A stretch of 64,000 bases of DNA from Bradyrhizobium diversitatis (GTDB lineage: Bacteria > Pseudomonadota > Alphaproteobacteria > Rhizobiales > Xanthobacteraceae), in contig NZ_JACEGD010000001.1 of the NCBI RefSeq assembly GCF_016031635.1, positions 186,001 to 250,000 of the forward strand. The letters run 5' to 3'. Under the pieces are notes generated by a model that worked only from the letters and a program-made list of their open reading frames with translations, had not been told where the DNA came from and did not search any database. Position 1 is the stretch's first letter. Each line of letters starts with the position of its first letter. Made by a program: the position numbers and the translations under genes. Shown in pieces: positions 8,306 to 17,296 of the stretch.

Positions 8306-9177
8306 GCAGCCCCCACCGCTGGAACCTGATCGAGTCGGTACGCCTCCGACCACAATTGGTCGATGAGATCAGGCGGCACTGGACGCAGCGCTTCCGCAGG
8401 CCGGTCGGCGCGCGGCGTCGCGGCGAGCAGCGCACGGGTATACGCATGGCGCGGTCGCACCAGCACGTTGGTTGTCTCGCCCTCCTCCAGCACCCGGCCG
8501 GCATGCAGCACCGTCATGCTGCGGCAGATCTTGGCGACCACGCCGAGGTCGTGGGTGACGAACAGCACGGCGCTGCCATGGCGCAGGCGTAACCGCTCGA
8601 CGAGCTGCAGCACCTGGCGCTGGACGGTAACGTCGAGCGCCGTGGTCGGCTCGTCGGCAATGACGAGCGCGGGATCACAGGCAAAAGCCATCGCGATCAG
8701 CACGCGCTGGCGCATGCCGCCGGAGATCTCGTGCGGATAGAGCGCGAGGACCCGCTGGGGGTCATGGATCGCAACCTCGGCCAGAAGCTCGGTGGTGCGC
8801 GCCAGCGCCGCACGCTTCGACAGGCCGAGATGATGCCGCAGCAGATTGCCAATCTGCCTTCCGATGCGTTTCACCGGATTAAGCGAGGTCATCGGATCCT
8901 GCGGGATGAGCGCAATGCGGCGGCCGAGCAGGCTGCGGCGTTCGGCCTCGGCCATGGCCAGCAGATCGCGGCCCTCGAAGGCGATGCGCCCTGCGGTGAC
9001 GCTTGTGTTCGCCGGCAACAGCCCGAGCACGGCACGACCGAGCATGGACTTCCCGGCGCCGGATTCGCCGACCAGCCCGCGGACCTCGCCCGGCTGCACA
9101 TCGAGGCTGACACCGCGCAGAACATTGGCGGCCCCGATCGCGACCTTCAGCCCTTCCACCGCGAGTGTCGCCGTCAT
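8302..9177 (-). CDS. Dpp/Opp-type ABC transporter ATP-binding protein (DppD-like)
   Basis: This 291-residue ATPase subunit pairs with the gene at 7451-8305. Walker A is GESGAGKS, the Q-loop IALIPQDPMTSLNP, the signature ISGGMRQR, Walker B LVIADEPTTALD and the H-loop LFVTHDLGVV, all canonical. The start at 9177 overlaps the permease stop by four bases (ATGA). Each gene of this importer overlaps or nearly touches the next, so it is one transcript. It is useful as a canonical reference for the degenerate fused ATPase at 36206-38026. Confidence 0.93.
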   Translation of the reverse strand: MTATLAVEGLKVAIGAANVLRGVSLDVQPGEVRGLVGESGAGKSMLGRAVLGLLPANTSVTAGRIAFEGRDLLAMAEAERRSLLGRRIALIPQDPMTSLNPVKRIGRQIGNLLRHHLGLSKRAALARTTELLAEVAIHDPQRVLALYPHEISGGMRQRVLIAMAFACDPALVIADEPTTALDVTVQRQVLQLVERLRLRHGSAVLFVTHDLGVVAKICRSMTVLHAGRVLEEGETTNVLVRPRHAYTRALLAATPRADRPAEALRPVPPDLIDQLWSEAYRLDQVPAVGAA

Positions 9178-10061
9178 GAGCGTTGTACCGGATCTAGCGC
9201 GAGACGCAGGCCGTCGCCGAACAGATTGAGGCCGATCACGCTGGTGATGATGCAGGCGATCGGCAGCGCCATGATCCACGGCGCCTGATAGACGATTTGG
9301 CGACCCTCGGCGATCATGCTGCCCCAGGTCGGCGTGTCACCGGCCACCGAGATGCCGACAAAGGACAGGATGACCTCGACTAGGATCGCAATGCCCATCT
9401 CGACGGCGAGGAGGGTCACCAGCAGCGGAACGAGGTTGGGCAATATCTCCAGCCGCAGCAGCCTGGCCCGGCTCAGGCCGATCACTTGCGCGGCGGCGGC
9501 ATAGTCGCGCGTGAGCTGCACCATGGTCTCGGCGCGAATGACGCGGGCAAAGCGCGTCCAATCGATCACCACGATCGCGGCGATCACCGAGGTTAGTCCG
9601 GCGCCGATCACGGTAGCCAGCACGATCGACAGCAGCACCGGCGGAAAGGCCATCCAGACGTCGATCAGTCGCGAGATGGACTGATCGACCCAGCCGCCAA
9701 AACTCCCGGCAAACAGGCCGAGCGCGACGCCGATCAGCGCAGCGAGCGTTGCCGCGATCAGTGCGACCATCACGGCCGTACGCGCCGAATAGGTCAGGCG
9801 CGACAGCACGCAGCGGCCGAGGCTGTCCGTGCCGAGGAGATACGCGTGATCCCCGCCAGTCATCCAGGCCGGCGGCAATTGCGCGGACATCAAATCCTGC
9901 TCGAGCGGATCGTGCGGCGCGAACACGGGCACGAATATCGCGGCCAGCACCAGGAGAGCGACCAGCACCGTGCCGATCCAGAGACGCGGACCGCCCCGCC
10001 TCAAGCCCGCAAGCAGGCGCGACGGCGGCGCGGCAAGCGAGGCGATTGCGATGTCAGCCAT
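9174..10061 (-). CDS. Dpp/Opp-type ABC transporter permease (DppC-like)
   Basis: This 295-residue inner-membrane permease has a short cytoplasmic N-terminus, a first membrane segment (WIGTVLVALLVLAAIFVPVF) and then the HDPLEQDLMSAQLPP...LLGTDSLGRCVLSRL region typical of DppC/OppC. The EAA loop is AAAQVIGLSRARLLRLEILPN. I chose the ATG at 10061 (MADIAIASL), eight bases inside the end of the DppB-like gene, because the longer frame begins within that gene. Confidence 0.92.
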   Translation of the reverse strand: MADIAIASLAAPPSRLLAGLRRGGPRLWIGTVLVALLVLAAIFVPVFAPHDPLEQDLMSAQLPPAWMTGGDHAYLLGTDSLGRCVLSRLTYSARTAVMVALIAATLAALIGVALGLFAGSFGGWVDQSISRLIDVWMAFPPVLLSIVLATVIGAGLTSVIAAIVVIDWTRFARVIRAETMVQLTRDYAAAAQVIGLSRARLLRLEILPNLVPLLVTLLAVEMGIAILVEVILSFVGISVAGDTPTWGSMIAEGRQIVYQAPWIMALPIACIITSVIGLNLFGDGLRLALDPVQRS

Positions 10062-11061
10062 GGCGCAGCCTCGGATCCAGCATGGTGACCATGAGATCGA
10101 CCAAGAGATTGAGCGCGATGAATAGCACCGCAAAAGTCAGGACCAAGCCCTGGATCAGCGGAAAGTCGCGGTTGATCACCGCATCGATCGCCATGTTGCC
10201 GATACCCTCATAGGAGAAGATGCGCTCGACCAGCACGGTGCCGCCGAGCAGCAGCGTCACCTGCACGCCGCCGAGCGCGACCGTCGGGATCAGCGCGTTA
10301 GGAAACACCTCGTGCAGCAGGATGTTCGGGCGCGAATAGCCGCGGGCGCGCGCGATCTGGGCATAGTCCTGATCCTCGGATTCCGCCAGCGACGCTTTCA
10401 ACAGACGCGCCACCAGGGCCGCAAACGGCAGCGCCAACGCGAGCGCCGGCAGGATCATGTGATGCAGAAGCGCGAAGGCGATGTCGAAGTGGCCGGTCAG
10501 GATGCTCTCGATCAGGAAGAAATTGCTGCGCAGGTTGAGGTCGATCTCCGGATCGATCCGGCCGGAGATCGGCAGCAGCGGAATCAGCACACCAAACAAC
10601 AGCAGCAGGATCAGCGCCCAGAGGAAATCCGGAATCGCGAGCAGCACGCCGATGCCGCCATCGACGACCCATTCGGCGCGCCGGCCCCGCAGCAGAATGC
10701 CGACAAGCGCTGCGACAACGCCAATCACGACGGCGGTCATCGTCGCCAACAGCGCAAGCTCGATCGTGGCCGGCAGCCGCGCCAGTAGCAATTCCAGCAC
10801 GTTTTGCCGCACGCTGATGGAGCGGCCGAAATCGCCGCTTGCGACCTGGCCAAGCCAGGTCGCAAATTGTTGGAGGATCGGCTGGTCGAGGCCATAGAGC
10901 GCACGGAGCCGGCCGATGTCGGCCTCCGAGGCGCCGGGCGGGATCATCATGGCAATGGGATCGCCCGGCACGACGCGCAGCAGCACGAAGACGATCACCG
11001 CCACACCGAACAATGTGGGTGGGACGAGGACAAGTCGCCTGATCAGCTCGCCCGATCGCAT
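10054..11061 (-). CDS. Dpp/Opp-type ABC transporter permease (DppB-like)
   Basis: This 335-residue permease begins with a membrane segment and the diagnostic VFVLLRVVPGDPIAMMI motif of DppB/OppB/GsiC proteins. The EAA-type loop reads ARARGYSRPNILLHEVFPN, and the C-terminus LVDLMVTMLDPRLRHG is typical. The gene follows the binding-protein gene after a short hairpin (11084-11102), an arrangement that often gives more binding protein than permease. Confidence 0.93.
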   Translation of the reverse strand: MRSGELIRRLVLVPPTLFGVAVIVFVLLRVVPGDPIAMMIPPGASEADIGRLRALYGLDQPILQQFATWLGQVASGDFGRSISVRQNVLELLLARLPATIELALLATMTAVVIGVVAALVGILLRGRRAEWVVDGGIGVLLAIPDFLWALILLLLFGVLIPLLPISGRIDPEIDLNLRSNFFLIESILTGHFDIAFALLHHMILPALALALPFAALVARLLKASLAESEDQDYAQIARARGYSRPNILLHEVFPNALIPTVALGGVQVTLLLGGTVLVERIFSYEGIGNMAIDAVINRDFPLIQGLVLTFAVLFIALNLLVDLMVTMLDPRLRHG

Positions 11062-11083
11062 CCTTGTGCCCCCCTTTTTCGAA

Positions 11084-11102
11084 GCCGGCGGCTCAAGCCG
11101 GC
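11084..11102 (-). terminator. Intra-operon hairpin after the binding-protein gene
   Basis: An inverted repeat GCCGGC - 7 nt - GCCGGC covers the stop codon of the solute-binding-protein gene on the minus strand. There is no U tract, so it looks like an mRNA-stabilising or partial attenuation hairpin rather than a strong terminator. Confidence 0.5.
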
Positions 11103-12631
11103 GTGACGAGCTGCGGAAGGATCATGCCGTTGGATTGCGACACGACCTTGAGACCCTTCTTGTGGATGATCGGCTGCACATATTGGAACAGCGGAATCAC
11201 CTCGCCCTCCTCGGCGATGTACTTGTCGACGGCCTTGTAGCCTGCGATACGCTTGGCCTCGTCTTTCTCGCCCCAGAGGGGCCCGATGCGCTCGACGAGA
11301 TCCTTGCCCTTCCAGGCGCAATGCGGCGAGGGACCAAACATCGCAAAGCCGGTCGAGGTCGAGGGATCGCCGATCGCGTTGCCCCAATTGTAGAAGGCGG
11401 CCGGCGCCAGCGCGTGGCGTGCGCGCAACTCGAAATGCTTGGCGATCTCGTATATCTCGATATTGGCGTCGATGCCGACCTTGCGCCACATGCCGACGAT
11501 CGCCTGGATCATCTCGTAGTCTTTCGGCTTGAAGCCGCGCGTGGTCTGGATCGTGAACTTGACCGGCTTGTCCGGAGAATAGCCGCTCTTGGCGAGCAGG
11601 CTTTTCGCAAACTGGGGATCGTAGGCAACTTTGATGGAGGGATCGAAGGCCGCATAGCCCGGCGCCTCGAGGGTCGAGATCGGCACGCCGTAGCCCTTGA
11701 GAAGCCGGTCGACGATCGCCTTCTTGTCGATCGCATGGTGCGCGGCGAGCCGCACATTGCGGTCGAGCATTGGGTCGATGTCGGTGATAAAGATCATCGC
11801 GATGTCGGACACCGGCTTGGTCTGCCCTGCCAGGCCCGGCTTGGCTTTGAGGCGGTCGAACTCTTCGTAAGGGATCTCGAAGGTGAGATCCGAGCCGCCG
11901 GATTCCATCTCGGCGACGCGGCTCGTCGGATCGGTGATGAACTTGAAAACCACGGTCTCGAAAGCCGGCTTGCCGTCCCAGTAGCCAGGATGCGCCTTCA
12001 GCCGCAGGAAGGCGTTGCGCTCGAAGGCATCGACCCTGTAGGGGCCCGATCCGATCGGCGCCTTCTCGAAACCTTCGGCACCGACCTTCTCGAAATAGGC
12101 CTTAGGCAGAATATAACCGGTGAGGAACGCCATCCATTTGAACAGCGTCGGCTCGAATTCGAGCACGTCGCCGGTGATGGTGTTGCCGTCGATCTTGTAA
12201 TTGCCGACCTTGGCCCAGACGAACTGGATCGGATTGCCGCCTTTCGGATCCGCCGCGCGGGTAAGCGACCAGACGACATCCTCAGGCGTCACCGGCGAGC
12301 CGTCATGCCAGGTCGCGCCCTTGCGCACATCCATCGTGATCTTGCTGCGATCCTCGTTCCATCCCCATTTCGTCAGCAGCCCGGGCTTGAAGGAGAGGTC
12401 CGGCGCCTGGCCGATATAGGGGTCGAACACCGCCTGATAGATCGACTGGATGGTCGGGTTCACGGCCGAGAGGCCGACAGTCGGGTCGAACGACGGCAAA
12501 TTGACGTTGTAAGCGATGGTCAGCGTGCCCGGCGTGGCCGCAAGTACGCCACCGGTGAGACCCGAGGCGAGTGGCAGCGCGGCGACGCCGCCGACAAGCT
12601 GGAGAAGCGAGCGACGAGAGAGATACGACAT
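11093..12631 (-). CDS. ABC transporter substrate-binding protein, family 5 (Dpp/Opp type)
   Basis: This periplasmic binding protein of about 512 residues has an SBP_bac_5 fold. The N-terminus carries a twin-arginine-like SRRSLLQLVGG signal ending near GVLA. The body has PDLSFKPGLLTKWGWNEDRS, KGATWHDGSPVTPEDVVWSL and GSGPYRVDAFERN, all family landmarks. Three in-frame ATGs lie at 12649, 12637 and 12631. The GGGGG ribosome site is best spaced for the last one. It heads the importer genes downstream of the hydrolase. Ligands of this family include peptides, opines, sugars and other amides, so the substrate is open. Confidence 0.92.
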   Translation of the reverse strand: MSYLSRRSLLQLVGGVAALPLASGLTGGVLAATPGTLTIAYNVNLPSFDPTVGLSAVNPTIQSIYQAVFDPYIGQAPDLSFKPGLLTKWGWNEDRSKITMDVRKGATWHDGSPVTPEDVVWSLTRAADPKGGNPIQFVWAKVGNYKIDGNTITGDVLEFEPTLFKWMAFLTGYILPKAYFEKVGAEGFEKAPIGSGPYRVDAFERNAFLRLKAHPGYWDGKPAFETVVFKFITDPTSRVAEMESGGSDLTFEIPYEEFDRLKAKPGLAGQTKPVSDIAMIFITDIDPMLDRNVRLAAHHAIDKKAIVDRLLKGYGVPISTLEAPGYAAFDPSIKVAYDPQFAKSLLAKSGYSPDKPVKFTIQTTRGFKPKDYEMIQAIVGMWRKVGIDANIEIYEIAKHFELRARHALAPAAFYNWGNAIGDPSTSTGFAMFGPSPHCAWKGKDLVERIGPLWGEKDEAKRIAGYKAVDKYIAEEGEVIPLFQYVQPIIHKKGLKVVSQSNGMILPQLVTPA

Positions 12632-12715
12632 GTTCATGACCCCCAACACGATGGACGAGAGATTGCGAGCATTTGCGAAAGCGGCGCCACAAGCGGCGCC
12701 GTCGATCAGATCTGC

Positions 12716-13948
12716 TTATTTCCCGGCGCTCTCGGACCAGCGCGCCATCAGCGTGTTGGACGGCAGCGATTCGTTGACCAACTTCTTGGCGGTCTCGACG
12801 CCGGCCACCGGCAGCTTGCTTGGATCGATCAGGCCGATCTGCACCAGCACCGACGCCTGGTCCCAATAGATGTGCTCGTTGTAGAGCTTGTCGCCACGGA
12901 AGCGCACGATCGCCACCAGCGGGATCTCGACATACTTGCCGGTCGGGGGCACGCCGGGCAGCATCCAGTCGATCTCGATGTCATGGGTAAAGCAGAATAG
13001 CATCTCGTCGACGATGCGGTCCGAACCGATGGTACGGGAGATCGGCACCAGCTTGGTGTCCTGCGGCGTCTTCGGAATGAAGTGGTTCTTGTAGAAGCGC
13101 AGCAGGTCACGATAGCCCACGCCACCCGTCATGGTCGGGATGTGGTTGACATAGGGCTCGGCAACCATGGTCGTCATGGTCTGCTCGGCCGACCGCGTCG
13201 CGAATTCGAGTTCGGTGTGCTTGTCCCACAGCGCCGAGAGGTCGTAGTGCGGGCCAAGCACCTTCCGGAACAGCGCGATCGAGCGTGTATAGGCCATCAG
13301 CGTCGCGGGCTTGTTGAAGCTTGTGCGCTCCGGCGCAGCGAAGGCGTGGTCGCAACCGGGGTAGAGGTAGAATTCGATCTCAGGCCGGCCCTTGAACGCC
13401 GCCATGATCTGTGCTCGCGCTTCCGCCGGCGCAAAGCGATCGAGCTCGGCGAAATGGAAGACCACGGGGCATTTGACGTCGGCCGCTTCGCTAAGATCGG
13501 CCTCGATGCCGACGCCGTAATAGCTGACGGCGCAGTCGACGTCCGTCCGCGCGGCAACGAGATAAGCAAGCTTGCCGCCAAGACAGAAGCCGAGCGCACC
13601 GACCTTGCCCTTGCATTCGGGACGCGCGCGCAGCACCTTCAGCCCGTCGGCAGCGTCCTTGATCGACTGATTGGCATCGAAGCGTTGGTAATAGCCCATT
13701 GCCTTGCCGAAATCGGCCTCGGTGTAGCCGAGCTCGACGCCGGGCTCCATGCGCCAGAACAGATCGGGTGCCAGCACCACATAGCCTTCCTCGGCGTAAT
13801 GGTCGGCAACCTCACGCATCGATTCGTTGACGCCGAAAATCTCCTGCAAAAGCAGGATGCCGGGACCGGAGCCCGAAGCTGGGACCGCGAGGTACCCCTT
13901 GAACGTGCCGCCATCCTTGGCAGCGATCTCGATCCACTGTCCAGCCAC
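12716..13948 (-). CDS. Dienelactone hydrolase fused to a C-terminal NTF2/SnoaL-like domain
   Basis: Residues ~1-235 form a dienelactone-hydrolase alpha/beta fold with the Cys nucleophile in GFCLGGKLAYL, the Asp in ELDRFAP and the His in GCDHAFAAPER. Residues ~250-400 (YRDLLRFYKNHFIPK, IDWMLPGVPPTGKYVEIP, LYNEHIYWDQASVL) look like an NTF2/SnoaL cone domain. Lone dienelactone hydrolases are about 235 residues, so this is a true fusion. I chose the GTG at 13948 because GAGGAGAGGGG lies just upstream. In-frame ATGs at 13993 and 14023 are possible. It is divergent from the MarR gene and probably heads the importer operon. The substrate may be a lactone or ester. Confidence 0.85.
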   Translation of the reverse strand: MAGQWIEIAAKDGGTFKGYLAVPASGSGPGILLLQEIFGVNESMREVADHYAEEGYVVLAPDLFWRMEPGVELGYTEADFGKAMGYYQRFDANQSIKDAADGLKVLRARPECKGKVGALGFCLGGKLAYLVAARTDVDCAVSYYGVGIEADLSEAADVKCPVVFHFAELDRFAPAEARAQIMAAFKGRPEIEFYLYPGCDHAFAAPERTSFNKPATLMAYTRSIALFRKVLGPHYDLSALWDKHTELEFATRSAEQTMTTMVAEPYVNHIPTMTGGVGYRDLLRFYKNHFIPKTPQDTKLVPISRTIGSDRIVDEMLFCFTHDIEIDWMLPGVPPTGKYVEIPLVAIVRFRGDKLYNEHIYWDQASVLVQIGLIDPSKLPVAGVETAKKLVNESLPSNTLMARWSESAGK

Positions 13949-14054
13949 CGTGATCGTCCCCTCTCCTCGTTGAGCCCTTGGAGCCTTCCCCATCGCGGCG
14001 CGTCTGTTTGACGCGTCGGGCACGAGGCAAAGGCGGTTGCCTTATCATCATGCT

Positions 14055-14081
14055 TTCTTAATTGAATTTTTAATGTAAGAA
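14055..14081. promoter_or_regulatory. Candidate MarR-type operator in a divergent promoter
   Basis: In an AT-rich island between the hydrolase and the MarR gene the hexamer TTCTTA at 14055-14060 is mirrored by TAAGAA at 14076-14081. The position between divergent genes fits an operator or promoter for both. No experiment supports this. Confidence 0.4.
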
Positions 14082-14152
14082 TCGAACTTGTAAATAGCAT
14101 AGATTGAGCACAGCCTGCCCAGGCAGTAAGCGAGGGCGGGAATCAGGAGACG

Positions 14153-14746
14153 ATGTTGAGGAAGACGCAGAAGGCGGCCGCGCGACGAACGGGCACCGCC
14201 GCGAGAGACAAGCAGCGGCCGGCCGCGACGGAGCGGCCAGGCTCGTGGCACCTGGCGCGCACCGAGACCGAGCTGCGCCTCTCCGAGTTCGAGTTCAGGC
14301 TGGAGCGGCTGGCGCAAGCCTATTATCGGTGGAAGGCTGCCTGCCTTGCCGCCGTCTGCGACGTGCCGTTGACCGGAGACGACGTCGCCGTGCTCAACGT
14401 GGTGCGCATGGGCGATGAACCCAAGCGACTGTCAGAGATCGGCCAGCTGCTCAACCGCGTCGACGTCCCCAATCTGCAATATGCGACTCGCAAGCTTGTA
14501 AAGGCCGGTTTGATCGAGACCGAGGGCTCGTCCTCGCGCAAGGAGACGCGCTACCGCGTGACCGACCGGGGCCACGACGTCACTGAAGCCTATGCCGCCT
14601 TGCGCGCGGAAACGCTCCCGCCGATGTTGGAAGCACTGGACGACTGGGCCGAAAAATCGGAGGCCGCGGGCTCCCATCTCGAACTGGTGTCGAGCCTCTA
14701 TACGCAGGCCGCCCAGGCCGCGCTCATACGGCGGCATCAGCCCTGA
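14153..14746 (+). CDS. MarR-type winged-helix transcriptional regulator
   Basis: This 197-residue protein has a basic N-terminal tail followed by a winged-helix DNA-binding domain. Landmarks are LTGDDVAVLNVVRMGDEPKRLSEIGQLL, with helices 2-3, then NLQYATRKLVKAGLIE as recognition helix, and SSSRKETRYRVTDRGH as the wing. The C-terminal helices would dimerise. It is transcribed away from the hydrolase-importer operon, so it most likely regulates that operon and itself. The ligand is unknown. Confidence 0.87.
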   Translation: MLRKTQKAAARRTGTAARDKQRPAATERPGSWHLARTETELRLSEFEFRLERLAQAYYRWKAACLAAVCDVPLTGDDVAVLNVVRMGDEPKRLSEIGQLLNRVDVPNLQYATRKLVKAGLIETEGSSSRKETRYRVTDRGHDVTEAYAALRAETLPPMLEALDDWAEKSEAAGSHLELVSSLYTQAAQAALIRRHQP

Positions 14747-14851
14747 AGCTGCTGTGCAGTCTCGCCTGCGATTGCAAAGGGAGAGATATCCCGGCATGAC
14801 TCGAACATGCGACTTACGGCGTGGGAATAAGTTGGTTAATTCTAACGGCGG

Positions 14852-15304
14852 TTAACTACGCCTTGTCTCCGGTAAGCGCGTCGCAGACTGCATCCCGTGC
14901 GGCGGTCGGCACTGGCAGGTTCTTGCCATCATTCCGGCCGCACGATCGAGGACGGCATCCTTGCCGACGACTGTAGCCCATTCGCGGATGCGCCAGACGG
15001 AGCGGCTGGCTGCGGCCGTGAGCACGTCGAACGCCGGAAGTTCTGCCAGCGTTGCGGCCAGCGTGGCGCGCGTGACCGCCGCGCCGACCTCGACCACATC
15101 GGCATCGACCTTGATCGCGTGGAGCTCCGGAATCTTCTCTATTGCGACGTAGCGGGACTTGAGCGGCTCGTGCCGGATTGGAGCGCGCATGATCCAGGTG
15201 CCACCGGCGAAGGGCGCGGCCGCTGAGCCGCCTTCGTCGTGGGCTTCGAGCGCGGCCGGCAGAGATGGTGCGACGTCGACGGACCTCGAAGCGGGGGTCT
15301 GCAT
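14852..15304 (-). pseudogene. Truncated FAD subunit of a molybdopterin (xanthine dehydrogenase-family) enzyme
   Basis: The reading frame keeps the N-terminal FAD-binding features of CoxM/XdhB-type subunits: FAGGTWIMRAPIRHEPLKSRYVAIEKIPELHAI-type segments and VEVGAAVTRATLAATL. Where the family has the NP(A)IR...ATVGGNL segment, this one has a scrambled VWRIREWATVVGKDAVLD and ends at about 150 residues instead of ~280. No large or 2Fe-2S subunit is nearby. It lies 27 bp after hyuB on the same strand, so it was probably part of that operon. Confidence 0.7.
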
Positions 15305-15331
15305 GGCGTCTGGAGCTCTCGGTTTGATCGG

Positions 15332-17293
15332 TCAGCCTGTGCTCCATTTCGCTACTGAGCGCCGCTCGAACACCTCGCGGAACTGACTTGTGGATTTTGG
15401 AAGAAGCGCTCCAGTGCCCCAGTCGAGGATCACGGCATGCTGGCGGATCGCGTCGAGCGCGCTGATCATACCGCTGCGATAATTTTCCGCTACGATCTCT
15501 GGATCGAGCCGCACATTGGCGACACGCTCGGCCCTGATTTTGGCGCGAAGCGCCGCAGTCGCGGCCATGTCGACCTCATATTCGCACAGTTCAGCATCGA
15601 CGGTGCGCACGACCACGCCATAATCCTTGGCGGCGCGTTCGACCGAAACGTAGTCGTCCTTGATATCTTCGATCACGAGGGCCGGGTCGCGTTCGAGTGG
15701 ATCTCCAAACCCGCCGCCGCCCGCAGTCGGGCGTGAGAAGATATCGCCTTCGCCGATCGGGACATCCGAGAAGATCGAGCCGAGCCGCTCTTCGCCTTTG
15801 CCGTCGGCGCGGGTCAATGTCAGGCCGTGCGGCATGGACGGCAGACCGCCCTCGATGCCCCATACCACCGCACGCTCGCGGTCGCAGATATAGGAGATCA
15901 CGGTTTTCTCCGCCTGGAGCATGCGGGAGGTTTTCACGACGCCGGCGCCGCCGCGCCATTTGCCCGGACCGGCTGAGTCCTTTAGGATTTCGCATTCCGT
16001 GGTCAGGATCGGATTGGCGCGCTCCTGGCCTTCGACAGGTTGCGACATAAGACCTGTGCCGAAGCAAGCCGTCGTGACGTTGCTGCCGTCCTTGCCGTTG
16101 CGCCCGCCCCAGCCGCCCGGCAGCCAGTCGTAGAACATGAAGATTGGCTTGTCGGAGCTGCGGGCGTCGAGACCACCCGTGAGCAGATATTCGAGATTGA
16201 ACGCGCAGGCGAGCGCGCGCTCCGGCATCAGCTTCGACCACATCTCGTAGATCGAGTTCATGATCTTCTCGAACGGCATCAGGAAGCCGGTGACCGCGAT
16301 CGGCCATTTGGCATCGATGATCGAGCCTTCCGGCGCGATGATTTCAAAGCAGCGGTAGAATCCGGAATTGAGCGGGAGATCCGGGAAGAAAGTCTTCATG
16401 CCAGCTGCGACGGCCGAGAAGGTTGTGCCGAAGGCCGAGTTGTAGATCGAGCTGATGGTCGGATGGCTGCCGGTAAAGTCGTAGATGGCGCGGTCGCCTT
16501 TGATCGTCAGCTTGATACGAATCGGGATCATGCCTTCGCTGCCGGCGGGATCGCGGTCGATGAAGTCGACGGTCTCCCATTCACCGTCGGGCAGCGCCGC
16601 GATGCGCTGGCGCACTGAACGCTCGACGTAGTCCTGCACGGCGCCAAGGCCGGTCTCGACCGTGTCGCGACCATATTTGTTGACGAGACGCAGGATCTCG
16701 CGCTCGCAGACCTGGGTGGCCTGGGACTGCGCCTGGATGTCGCCGATGATCGACGCCGGATCGCGGGTATTGGAGGCAATCAGATGCGCAACGTCCTTGC
16801 AGAAGCGCCCCTTGTCGAACAGGCGGATCGGCGTGATGCGCAGCCCCTCGCGGAACATTTCGCGTGCGGCGACGTCGAACGATCCCGGCACGCTCCCGCC
16901 GACGTCCGACCAATGACCGTTCGACTGGCTGAAGGCGATGATCTTGCCGTCGGCAAAGATCGGCCGGATCAGGCGCACATCCGGGAAGTGCGTGCCGCCG
17001 GCGTAGGGGTCGTTGATGGCGAAGACGTCGCCCTCATGCATGTCACCGTCGAAGAAGCGCATGACGTCCTTGCAGGTGAAATGCAGCGTGCCGACATGGA
17101 CCGCGATGTCTTGATTGCCCTGTGCGGCGCACTCGCCGCGGGCGTCATGCAGGGCACTGGAAAAATCGCGGTTGTAGATGACGAAGGAGTAGCAGGTCCG
17201 AAGCACCTGCTCGCCCATCTGGTCGACGCTGGTGATGAAGGAGTTCTTGAGAACTTCGAAGGTGACGGGGTCGAGCGGGAGGTCTCCGGCCAT
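15332..17293 (-). CDS. hyuB: Hydantoinase/oxoprolinase subunit B
   Basis: This 653-residue HydantoinaseB protein is the partner of HyuA in ATP-dependent opening of hydantoins, 5-oxoproline or related rings (the acetone and acetophenone carboxylase families are related). Typical segments are DPVTFEVLKNSF at the start, IYNRDFSSALHDARGE, HVGTLHFTCKDVMRFFDGDMHEGDVFAINDPYAGGTHFPDV-type sequence near residue 80, SNGHWSDVGGSVPGS, and the glycine-rich SRPTAGGGGFGDPLERD near the C-terminus. GGAG six bases upstream fixes the ATG. The gene starts four bases after hyuA ends. The substrate is not decided by sequence. Confidence 0.92.
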   Translation of the reverse strand: MAGDLPLDPVTFEVLKNSFITSVDQMGEQVLRTCYSFVIYNRDFSSALHDARGECAAQGNQDIAVHVGTLHFTCKDVMRFFDGDMHEGDVFAINDPYAGGTHFPDVRLIRPIFADGKIIAFSQSNGHWSDVGGSVPGSFDVAAREMFREGLRITPIRLFDKGRFCKDVAHLIASNTRDPASIIGDIQAQSQATQVCEREILRLVNKYGRDTVETGLGAVQDYVERSVRQRIAALPDGEWETVDFIDRDPAGSEGMIPIRIKLTIKGDRAIYDFTGSHPTISSIYNSAFGTTFSAVAAGMKTFFPDLPLNSGFYRCFEIIAPEGSIIDAKWPIAVTGFLMPFEKIMNSIYEMWSKLMPERALACAFNLEYLLTGGLDARSSDKPIFMFYDWLPGGWGGRNGKDGSNVTTACFGTGLMSQPVEGQERANPILTTECEILKDSAGPGKWRGGAGVVKTSRMLQAEKTVISYICDRERAVVWGIEGGLPSMPHGLTLTRADGKGEERLGSIFSDVPIGEGDIFSRPTAGGGGFGDPLERDPALVIEDIKDDYVSVERAAKDYGVVVRTVDAELCEYEVDMAATAALRAKIRAERVANVRLDPEIVAENYRSGMISALDAIRQHAVILDWGTGALLPKSTSQFREVFERRSVAKWSTG

Positions 17294-17296
17294 GGT

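Noticed and set aside
10916..13000. A very long plus-strand open frame (694 codons) opposite the binding-protein and hydrolase genes
   Set aside because: It is fully antisense to two clear genes, has no domain I recognise, and long antisense frames are expected in high-GC codon usage.
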